From: Parasponia andersonii
Lineage: Eukaryota; Streptophyta; Magnoliopsida; Rosales; Cannabaceae
Assembly (NCBI GenBank): GCA_002914805.1
Contig: JXTB01000082.1
Span: forward strand, 160,486-224,485
Direction: 5' to 3'
Length of the DNA: 64,000 nucleotides
Position numbers and translations under genes: made by a program. Positions within the stretch are counted from its first letter, which is position 1; each line of letters opens with the position of its first letter. Shown here one piece after another: positions 24,593 through 33,900 of this stretch. The notes under the pieces were generated by a model, which was not told where the DNA came from, searched no databases, and was given only the letters and a program-made list of their open reading frames with translations.

Positions 24593-25695
24593 CTACTGGA
24601 CAATCTGGAGAAGAGATGGTGAAATTACAATGTTGCTTAGGTAAGCCACGTCTTCATTCTCGAAGTACTGCAAGTTGTATTCACCAATCGCAACTGAGTT
24701 TTTCCAATCTTCAAACACCAGTGCAGCTAGTGCACAACGAGGCTTCCTACTCAGTGCATCGGCTACAACATTAGCCTTACCAGGATGGTACTGTAGGTCA
24801 AAATCATAATCCTCCAAATACTCAACCCATCTTCACTGTCTCAAGTTCAAATCCTTCTGGGTAAAGAGATACTTCAAACTCTTATAATTGGAGAATATAT
24901 CGAACTTCACACTATACAAGTAACATCGCCAAATCTTCAAGGCAAAGATCACTGCTGGAAGTTCCAGATCATGAGTGGGATAGTTCCTTTCATGTGGCTT
25001 CAACTAACGAGAAGCATAAGCGACAACTCGACCATTCTGCATCAAGATGCATCCTAAACGCATATTTGAAGCATCGGTATACACCACATAAGGCTCGTTA
25101 CTGTCAGGAACAGTAAGAACAAGTGCGGTGGTCAAACTCTGCTTCAATCTGACAAAAGCTTCTTCACTCTCGTGATCCCAAACAAACTTGACGTCCTTCC
25201 TGGTCAACTTCGTCAAAGGCAAAGCAATCCTCGAGAAATCTTGCACAAAACGACNTGTCTCAAGTTCAAATCCTTCTGGGTAAAGAGATACTTCAAACTC
25301 TTATAATTGGAGAATATATCGAACTTCACACTATACAAGTAACATCGCCAAATCTTCAAGGCAAAGATCACTGCTGGAAGTTCCAGATCATGAGTGGGAT
25401 AGTTCCTTTCATGTGGCTTCAACTAACGAGAAGCATAAGCGACAACTCGACCATTCTGCATCAAGATGCATCCTAAACGCATATTTGAAGCATCGGTATA
25501 CACCACATAAGGCTCGTTACTGTCAGGAACAGTAAGAATAGGTGCGGTGGTCAAACTCTGCTTCAATCTGACAAAAGCTTCTTCACTCTCGTGATCCCAA
25601 ACAAACTTGACGTCCTTCCTGGTCAACTTCGTCAAAGGCAAAGCAATCCTCGAGAAATCTTGCACAAAACGACGGTAGTAGCCTGCCAATCCAAG
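24593..25695 (-). pseudogene. RNase H domain of element D with a 419-bp duplication
   Basis: The RNase H portion reads [29 protein letters not shown], then [19 protein letters not shown] and [18 protein letters not shown], and finally [18 protein letters not shown] at about 24750-24800. The first D and the E are present, but the usual TDHKSLKY reads SNYKSLKY, so one catalytic D is lost. A segment of 418 bp occurs twice, joined by a single N. Because 419 is not a multiple of 3, the duplication shifts the frame; the frame before it and after it agree only if one copy is removed. Stops after VVAYASR (TAG) and after DLNLRQ (TGA) are in frame. Confidence 0.88.
24837..25673. repeat. Direct tandem duplication flanking an N
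   Basis: 24837-25254 and 25256-25673 are nearly identical; I see substitutions only around 25122-25127 versus 25540-25546 (AGAACAAGTGC versus AGAATAGGTGC). They are separated by one ambiguous base at 25255. This looks like a mis-joined assembly gap rather than biology. Confidence 0.85.
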
Positions 25696-25746
25696 GAAAC
25701 TACGTACCTTTGTTACATTTCTCAGTCTTTCCCACTCTAGAACAAC

Positions 25747-26345
25747 TTAAATCTTAGGGGGATTGACTGAAATACCTCTGTGAGAAATCACATGACCCAA
25801 GAACTTCACTTCTGACATCCAAAAGTCACACTTCGATTTCTTGGCGTACAACTGATGATCTCTCAAGGTCTTGAGTACTATCCCCAGATGTTCAGCATGC
25901 TCTTCTTGAGTCTTGGAATATAGCAGGATATCGTCAATGAACACGACCACAAAATGATCCAAAAACGGCCTAAAAATCCGATTCATGAGATCCATGAAGG
26001 CTGCGGGTGCATTCGTTAAACAAAATGGCATCACCAGAAATTCAAAGCGACCATATCGGGTTCTGAATGCTATCTTCGGTATATCATCCTCCCTTATCTT
26101 CAACTGATGATATCCAGATCTCAAATCAATCTTAGAGAAGAATCTTGAACCACCGAGTTGATCAAACAACTCATCTATCCATGGCAAGGGATACTTGTTC
26201 TTCACTGTCAACTGGTTCAACTTCCGGTAATCCACACAAAGTCTCAACGAACCATCAGGTTTCTTCGCAAACAAAACAGGAGCACCCCAAAGAGAAGTGC
26301 TACTGCGAAGAAATCCCTTGGAAAGCAGATCGTCCAATTGTTCTC
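25747..26345 (-). pseudogene. Reverse transcriptase domain, element D
   Basis: The RT core is open for 196 codons: [54 protein letters not shown] (first catalytic D), [20 protein letters not shown], and [12 protein letters not shown] with the catalytic DD pair, followed by [15 protein letters not shown]. All metal-binding residues seem intact. The frame ends at a TAA at 25747-25749, where related elements have a glutamine codon, then continues in the same frame into RNase H. The N-terminal lead-in before LLSKGF is shifted relative to the protease frame at about 26346. RT copies the element RNA to DNA. Confidence 0.93.
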
Positions 26346-27341
26346 TTAATTTTTCCTCTCAGCAGGTGTCGTGTGATAGGCTGGAATAGAAACTGGCTGA
26401 GCTCCAGGAAAGTTCCCATAACACTCAAGTTTCTTTCTTCCACCCATGCACACTTTCAGAACAGGACTAGGCTTCAACGGACTCAACCCAGCCTGATAGA
26501 CAATAGGATATCCATCACTAGGAAAAAGAGTCACCTGCTTCTTATGACAGTCCATAACGGCTCGATACTTCGACCACCAATCCATACCGAGTATCACGTC
26601 ATAATGTCCCATTGGCAATACAATCGAATCAGTAAGAAGCTTCCTATCTCTAATCATAACCCGACAGGACTTACACATACTAGACATGTCGGCCATTCCT
26701 TCCAAAGGTGTACCCAATGACAATACATAATCCAAATCAGAAAATTTCAACCCTAACAGTTGAGCAAACAATAAGGATATGAATGAATGGGATGCACTAG
26801 TATCAAACAAAACATGTGCCCAAGAGTGTGAGAGAAGGATCATACCGTCAACAACACCTCGACCGGTGCGATCCTGAGTGTCGTCTGCCCCAATAAAAGC
26901 ATAGGCTTGGCCAGTCACCTTTCCTTTCCCTTTGTTGCCTCTTCCCTGGCAAGGACGGCTACTGCTGGATCCTGGACCACTATTGCCAAAACCACGCCCA
27001 CCCTGACTCCCTAAAGCCTGAGGAGTCTGAAAGTTCTGAGTGAAACCCTAAGGGTGGTACCGATGCTGATAAGTCTGAGGGGAACTAAAAGCCTGCGAAG
27101 CACCCTGTGACTGTTGCAGCCTTGCCTAAGTACTCTGATAAGAAGCAGAACCTGACTGGCTCCTCTGCGGTCCTTCCTGAGAAAGAGGAGATTTCTACAG
27201 ACAGTTGGGACACTCCTTCTTCCGATGATCCTGCTGGCCACAAACAAAACATCCTCTATACGGACTACCTCTGCCACCCCCAGAAGAACCACTACTGTCT
27301 AAGCTGTCACTGCTCGAAGTACCCTGGGCTGACCACTGCCC
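26346..27341 (-). pseudogene. Gag C-terminus and aspartic protease, element D
   Basis: In the same frame as Gag, this contains a CCHC zinc knuckle (CFVCGQQDHRKKEC) at about 27213-27254, a Q/S-rich linker with several stops (TAG near 27195, 27125 and 27048), then protease. The protease active site reads LFDTSASHSFIS where DTGASHSF is expected, so the glycine is replaced by S but the catalytic D remains. VILGMDWWSKY follows. After KLECYGNFP the sequence passes at once to GAQPVSIPAYH, which belongs to the RT lead-in; the acidic linker (EFxDVFP-type) normally between them is missing, indicating an internal deletion. Confidence 0.85.
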
Positions 27342-28073
27342 CTAGTTCCTTCTGGTAGCTTTCCTGTCATTTCCTCTCCGTTGGTTCCTCCTGGAATCCA
27401 AACTTTCTTCGATGGCCTTTGCCCGCTGGGCAGCCACTGCAATCTCAGGAAGACTGTGGAAAGTCTGAGTGCCAATCCTGTTGAAAATATTCCGATTCAG
27501 ACGACTCCTGAACTTAGCAACTCGGTACTTCTCACTCGTACTTGGTCCAAGAGCAATACTCGCCAACTCAGTGAACTTTATCAGGTATTCATTCATCGTT
27601 CTGTTACCTTGGGTCAGAGTCTCAAATCGGTTTACAAGTTCATCCTGTTGGTCCTCATTGGCATACTGGGTCTTAAAAATCCGTTCAAAATCTTCCCAAG
27701 TCAAGCCCACTATATCTTGCATCTGTTCCACTGTTTCCCACCAATGAATGGCGCTCCCTATCAAACGGGTAATAACAAACACAGCCCAAAACTCAACCGG
27801 AGTACCAAGGGCTCGAAAGTGCCTCTCCATCTCACGCAACCAAGCAATTGCCGTGAGGGCTTCTGGCCTACCATCTAATTGCCCTGGCTGAAGACGCATA
27901 AACCGTTGAAGGTGATTAGCCTGATCCAACTGACGTTCCCTCGGAGCTGGAGGCTGATAGTCTGGATTGCTCATTTGGACAAATACCTGCTGCATTGCCT
28001 CGATTAGATGAGTGAAATCCGGACGAAGAGGTTCGACATCCGGCTGGTGCCTCAGAACTCTTATAGGGGGCAT
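27342..28073 (-). CDS. Gag capsid region, element D (open for 243 codons, then stop)
   Basis: The ORF starts at ATG 28071-28073 (MPPIRVLRHQPDVEPLRPDF), 114 bases inside the primer site, a normal Gag start for this lineage. The Retrotrans_gag domain covers about residues 60-190, with WLREMERHFRALG, AIHWWETVEQ, LTWEDFERIFKTQYAN and NEYLIKFTELA. It ends in a basic RRNQRRGNDRKATRRN tail and a TAG. The same frame continues past the stop into the zinc knuckle and protease, so the stop truncates a longer Gag-Pro polyprotein. Gag forms the particle shell and binds RNA. Confidence 0.9.
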   Translation of the reverse strand: MPPIRVLRHQPDVEPLRPDFTHLIEAMQQVFVQMSNPDYQPPAPRERQLDQANHLQRFMRLQPGQLDGRPEALTAIAWLREMERHFRALGTPVEFWAVFVITRLIGSAIHWWETVEQMQDIVGLTWEDFERIFKTQYANEDQQDELVNRFETLTQGNRTMNEYLIKFTELASIALGPSTSEKYRVAKFRSRLNRNIFNRIGTQTFHSLPEIAVAAQRAKAIEESLDSRRNQRRGNDRKATRRN

Positions 28074-28187
28074 CCTTAAAGTCTAAAACATTATGCCAAA
28101 CTGTTAGTGCGATGATGATGTATGCTTGTCATAAAAATCAACTTCAATCTAGTTTAATGGTGCTACGTCTGAGCTGTTGAACTCAAA

Positions 28188-28199
28188 GCTCTGATACCA
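28188..28199 (-). promoter_or_regulatory. Primer binding site of element D (initiator tRNA-Met)
   Basis: Minus-strand TGGTATCAGAGC is a perfect match to the usual initiator tRNA-Met site, 8 bases inside the 5' LTR end at 28208. Confidence 0.93.
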
Positions 28200-28207
28200 A
28201 AAATTTC

Positions 28208-30281
28208 TGTCACGACACAAAACCCGGGCTAGTGGCAGAAGGGGAATTTCACAAAGGTGGAAAATTCCTTAATTTATTTGAAAGTGTCAAAAGTTCTAGT
28301 TTTTATAAAAACAGTCCATTTAAATAAAATATTCAGAATTCCATCCCGCGAACTACTCCCACAGTTCGTATACACCACCAAATATAAATTGAACAATTAC
28401 TTGAAAACATAAAATTAATTAAAAAAAAAACAAATCCCACATCATCATCATTCACAACAGATGTCCAATACCAGAATGGCATGCATAATTTTGCAGATAA
28501 AATAGAAAGCAGTAATCTTGGTTCAATGCTAACACAAAAATCCAAATAGTCCAAAGACTATGACAACAAATTCCTAGCATTACCAAGAGGCGAACTGCAC
28601 TCAGGATGACCTCTTACTCCTCTTGATCACCAAGATCGCACTGGACACCACCTGAGGAGGAAGGTAGGGGGGTGAGTATACAATGGCCAGTAGGAAAATA
28701 GTTATCTCGGGGAAAAACAGTTCAGTGATGGGAATCTCCCGCATGGGTAGTTCAAATCCAAAACATACACACACGTATATATATAATCCAAATCGGGAGC
28801 CAATATATATATAACAGTGTAATAAAAACCATCACTCCATATGCACATGACACAAATCAACCCATACCCATGAGCTTACATCCTCTTATCTGTAGAAACC
28901 TAGGATGATGGCACTAAGTGTACCTAATAGCCTGTCTGATACCTAAGCCCATACCCAGAGGGGACAACCATGTGTCGCCTACCAAACCTGGAGGGGCAAC
29001 CGAATTGCCTACACCTGTCAAATGGGGAGGTAATCAGAAGTAACAAGACCTTGCGCAAGTTTACGAACTTTCATCGACGGTGGGGCACGCAGCGCCATAC
29101 TGTAAAACCCACGATGCTAACACGGTGCTCATGTATGATCCTATGACACGTGCAATACAGAACTGAAGTTTAAAAACTACTGTACTCTGATTTTTCAATA
29201 AAACATGCATAATAGGGTTTTATAGAAAAACGGGCAGCATAACGGCCCTATTCTTGATATACCCAAAATAACCTGCACACAGCAAATTCCCAGAGCAGTA
29301 CAGTATATATCATATAACCAGATTCCATCACATATAATTCAAATCATTATAAATACGCTTGTTCTTATATGTTGCAGAAAATAAGTTTTAACTCAAAAAC
29401 GGTATAAAACGAAGGTAACTAAACCCCTACCTCAATAGAATAGTGACACCATGCTATTAGGTTCTTAAAGTGTCGTTAACGATCGCCCGAAGGGTCGGGA
29501 TCCAATTCCAAGCCCTCGATCGTCCTCGTGCGAAAAATCAACTTTCTCACGGGAGCTTCAATTCCACAAACAGACCTCTTCACTAAATTTCTAGCATCCA
29601 AAATAGCTAGGTTAGACATATAACTTGTCCAATTTGGGTCCAGGTCCACACCAGACCGGTGGCATGCAAAATGAGACAAAATCTCGACCGTCCGATCTCG
29701 ATTTTTATGCCGATCACCAAATTACAAAATATATAAATCAAACTTCTCCATTTTCAGAGTACATTCCAAAAATGCAGTAAAAAACATAATCCAACGGCCG
29801 GATCGAGAACAACAACCAAAAACTCGAAATGACCAAAAATGGCAACTTTCAATTCGGCCAAAATGAAGTTGAGATATATATACCTTGATGATCCTTGCAA
29901 CGATACGCATCCAATGGGACCGGTTTGAGGACGAAAGGTGGCCGGAATCATCGCCGGTGGCCGAATTTCCGAAATGGGTCCAATCGGCTTTGATGGCTTT
30001 TTCTGGCGACATAGGAGGCGGCAGCAAGCGGCGACAGGTGGCGGAGCTTCATGGCGGTGAGGCGAGGCGACGCCTGTCAGTGGGCGGCCTGGATTGTGGC
30101 TGGGCGGCGGCGTGGCTCCCTTTGGCCGAGAGAGAGAGAGAGACAAGGGAGAGAAAGAGAGAGAGTGTGTGATCTGTGGGGGGGAACATGAGGGAGGAGA
30201 GAGAGAAGATATGTATATATAATTGTTTTTTTAAATCTGGTCAAAAGACCATTTTGCCCTTTAAAAAAATGGGTTTTTACC
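28208..30281 (-). repeat. 5' LTR of element D
   Basis: 2074 bp, plus-strand start TGTCACGACAC and end TTTTTACC. In the first 250 bases I count roughly ten differences from the 3' LTR, about 4 percent, which argues against a very recent insertion. It retains a segment (29113-29308) deleted from the other LTR. Purine-rich GAGA tracts lie at about 30130-30165. No real coding region. Confidence 0.93.
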
Positions 30282-30401
30282 AAAATAATACTATACATAT
30301 AATTTCAAGGATTTGCAAACATAAACTTACTAAAATTCGACCCTAAGTCTATTAATAATAATTCTACTAAGGTTGTAAGTTTGGAATTTCAATTGGTTAT
30401 A

Positions 30402-30462
30402 ATTCTCTAGCAGGCCACTTGTGTTCAACTTTGACTTTTTGACACGTCAAGCACTTTTGTAC
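30402..30462 (-). pseudogene. Integrase zinc-finger scrap of element C2
   Basis: The minus strand reads KCLTCQKVKVEHKWPARE, the second half of an integrase HHCC finger, and then enters the C2 LTR 5' end at 30401 without a polypurine tract. Only about 20 codons remain. It abuts a plus-strand pol scrap at 30463. Confidence 0.72.
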
Positions 30463-30910
30463 GTAGACCCTTCTAAGATAGAGGCAGTGAATAATTGTCC
30501 AGAAACCAAAATTGTGACTGAAGTAAGGAGCTTTTCGGGATTAGCTAGCTATTACTAAATATTTTTTGAAGGATTTTTAAAGTTTGCTACACCCCTCACG
30601 GCCATTACAAAAAAGGAGAAGAAATACGAATGGATGGAGAAGTGTGAAGAAAACTTCCAAGAGTTAAAGAATAGGCTTACCAGTGTACCTATACTTACCA
30701 TCCTATCAAACGAAGGACAGTTTGACATTTATAGTGATGCATCAAAGCTGGGACTAGGAGTAGTACTAATGCAAAATGGAAAGGTCGTGGCATATGGTTC
30801 TCGATAACTAAGGGAGCAAGATAAAAACTACCTAACTCATGATCTAAAACTTGCTACTATAGTATTCACTCTCAAACTTTAACGACACTACTTATACGGG
30901 GCCCAATGTC
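30463..30910 (+). pseudogene. RT C-terminus/RNase H scrap of element C1
   Basis: The plus strand reads VDPSKIEAVNNCPETK, FSGLASYY, a stop, then FLKFATPLTAITKKEKKYEW, VPILTILSNEGQFDIYSDAS, LGLGVVLMQNGKVVAYGSR, a stop, and NYLTHDLKLATIVF. This is the RT tail and first half of RNase H of a Ty3/gypsy element. The usual THDLEL reads THDLKL, so the catalytic E is replaced. Coding ends at YGAQC and the family C LTR begins immediately at 30911. Inactive fragment. Confidence 0.85.
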
Positions 30911-33900
30911 TGTAACCCCCTAAAAATCTTTAGACTTACAATCTTAGTAGAATTATTATTAATAAACTTACTGGCGAATTTTAATAAGTTTCCATTCGCA
31001 AATACTCTAAATTATGTGTGTAGTAATATTTTCATGTTAAATTTAATTACGTGAGAAAACCATAATTGTCCCTTGTTTTAACTTAGCAATTCTAAGTTAG
31101 TTTTCCTTAATAATAAATTGATTCTACAAATATTATATTATGTACATCAATATAACCTGATTATAAATATGATATGTTTACGTCAAATCAAAAAATTATT
31201 ACATTGTATAACCTAAAGTTAATGGTTACACCAAAACAATACTATGCCATTATTTGAATAGCTAGGATTTAAGTATACAAAGAATTAAGTAGACAAATCA
31301 AACTGATAGTGGAAAATAAGTTGTAGAAAAAGATAAAGAGTAGTGAAGTTTTACCTTAGGAAGGTAATAACTTTAAATTAGTGGGAATTGAAAAGGAAAG
31401 GGATAAAATTAGTAGGTAATTCTAAAAGGTAGGAAAAAGGAAAATGATAATGGAAATGTTTTTTGGAAATTAGTGGCCATTATTCAAAGTAGAAAATGTA
31501 GACAAAATTAATTAGTAGCTTTTGTCTCCAAAATAATTCAAAAGTTATGAAAAAGATTAATATAGTGGAGACTTTTTTTTGGGAGCTAGTGGTATTGGAT
31601 TCAAAATAATTGAAAAAGAAGAAAGATTAGAGATAAAAATAGTAGATGAATGAAAAATAAAGTAAAAGATAAGATAATAGAGTAGAAAAAGACGATACAT
31701 TGACAAATTAGTAATAATAGTGCTTAGATTATTTGATAGAATGTAAAAGTATGAATTGTTGGATACTTTCTATGGATGGCCTATAAATAGATCTGTCAAT
31801 TGGCAATTCAAATCCATACTTAACCTTCCAATTACTTAAACAAAACTATCTTCATTTTTCCAATTATCCTTTCTCCAAAAAAAAAAAACTCTTTCTACCT
31901 CACTTTCTTCCAAATCCACAAGAGCTATAATATTTTATCCATCGACTCAAGAAATTAAGAATTATAATCAAGGGAAGAGAGTACCTAGTTTTGTAGTAAA
32001 GACATAAGAAATAAGATTCAAGCGTGGAAGGTAAATATTCCCTCATCTTGCTTGTTATGTGTTTAAATGGATTCTATAAAAGAATAAATGGGTAATAATA
32101 TATTTGATCTACTTTAGATGTGATATAATTTATATTATATTTAGACTTATTTTGTTGATTTCTGAAGCCTCTAAATATGAATACTTCATAATAATAAAGA
32201 CTAAATAATAATAATAGTAGTAAACTCAAAATGACTAAACACAAACATAGACGATTTTTAAGTGTAAGACCCTAAAATAAAATATTCATGAAAATGAACT
32301 AAGCTTAATGATTTAGACTTATATCCATAAGAATAGATTTTTACCCATTAAAAATTCTTTCCAAAATGTGATGCCCATGTTTCTCACATGCATAATAAGC
32401 CAATAATATACATGTCCATATTGCATAATAGACTTATCATGAAACTAGCGTCAAATTTACGGTAAATTGCTTAAGCTGATTATTAAATGCTTTCAATATG
32501 TATTATTGTACTAATATTTGTTGAAGTATTCCCATATAGTATAAATGCTCAGTACCCTCAGAGAGAATGCTTGGTGTGTGAAAAAAATAAAGAATACATT
32601 CATGAATAATAATATTATATGCACATGCATTAAAATCATGTCTGTTGATAACTTTGTCAAATAGTATTTTTTTGGTAAAATTCATTTTTCACACTTTTCA
32701 GAGCCAAATTCATTGTGCACTTAATACGTCAAATAGCTTTAATTCAATGTTTAGGACTCATTTATAGCATTTTATTTGTTGGCTTTAGGTAAGCACGAGG
32801 TGGTAATCATTATACTGAACTGTATTTAATTACAGTAAACTAACTTAAATTCAGCTTAATCGCGTGATGTTATCTTTGTGCATTCTAATAATTAGGCATT
32901 GATACTATATTTACATTATTAATTGGAGTCTAATTAACTTATTTTTATATTTAATGATTGGTTATGGGACTAGGTTTCACTAGATTGCAAGAAGATTGGC
33001 CATATGGGATTATAGCTCAAAGTATGACTAGTTTTCATCTTCTAATCTAGGTTTCACTATTTTGGTGTATATTTGAGTGTATTGGATTGACCAGAAATGT
33101 GGTGAGTATACCAAGGATGTTTTAGAGCTGGACACATGGAAATTAAGGTACCAAATTCCCAAAATACGTCTTAGAATTTAAGTTGTGCCTTTTCTTAGCC
33201 ATTAAGTATTGATTTTGGACCAAATCTGGTCATTTCTTTCCCCTTTCTCTCTAGCCACGACTTGAACCACTAACGCCACTTTTTAAAATTCTCTCAACTC
33301 TTCTTAGCCATATCCAAGAGTTTCCAAGTGGTAGAATTGAAGTTGGAACTCTAGAAAGCAAGATAGGTCTAAGCTAGTCAAGGTAATTCTACCAATTCTA
33401 CTTCCTGAGTTTTCTTATTTCAATTCTCTACTTGATACCACTTAAGAAATTGTTCCTTTATGTTCTCTTGACTCTTAAAATGAGTTTCAAAGCCTTGAAA
33501 ATCAATTTAGTGGAGCTAGAAGGCAAGAGCTCCAGTAAAAGCTCAAACTAGTCAAGGTGAGCTCTATGTAGGATTTTGAATTTGTAGTTAATTTTGTTTG
33601 CTTTGTCTCTGAAATCAAAGCTTTTATTTGATGAATAAAGGTCTGAGGAAACCTTATATATAGTTGGAAATATGGAATTTAAGTAGAGGATTAAATTTAG
33701 ACTTAAAGCCCCAAAGTTTACTATTTATGGAGTTAAGTATTTTCATGTGTAGTAAATTAAGATTTTTATACTTGTAATCTGATTTTCTAAAATTGAAATG
33801 TATATTTTCTTGATTCCAATATGTAAATACATATTTTTGGTTGCTGATTGTGACAATGGAAAAGTATAAAAGTCGCTTTAAACTTTGTCTAAACTGAATA

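Larger units (their letters stand above)
21212..30281 (-). mobile_element. Complete Tekay/Del-like Ty3/gypsy element D
   Basis: A full element in order on the minus strand: 5' LTR (28208-30281), primer site, Gag, protease, reverse transcriptase, RNase H, integrase with GPF/chromodomain-like tail, polypurine tract and 3' LTR (21212-23105). It is flanked by AAAAT at 21207-21211 and 30282-30286, and removing it restores collinearity of the host C2 LTR with C1. The outer end at 30281 reads TTTTTACC instead of TTTTTACA. The pol order and the DEATWE...EKYPHLF tail place it in the Tekay chromovirus lineage. All reading frames are broken, so it is not autonomous. Confidence 0.95.
14702..30401 (-). 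mobile_element. Family C LTR (C2, 3' LTR), split by B2 and element D
   Basis: Sequence at 14702-17287, 20436-21211 and 30282-30401 matches, in reverse orientation, the family C LTR at 30911-37529. It keeps the LTR's 5' end (element strand TATAACCAATTG at 30401, from TGTAACC) but lacks the last ~290 bp, being cut at 14702 by the A2 junction. The integrase scrap at 30402-30462 lies just upstream on the same strand, marking this as a 3' LTR. No gene is seen in it. Confidence 0.8.

Noticed and set aside
26145..27878. Plus-strand frames of 63-191 codons opposite element D
   Set aside because: They are antisense shadows of Gag, protease and RT and show no family resemblance.
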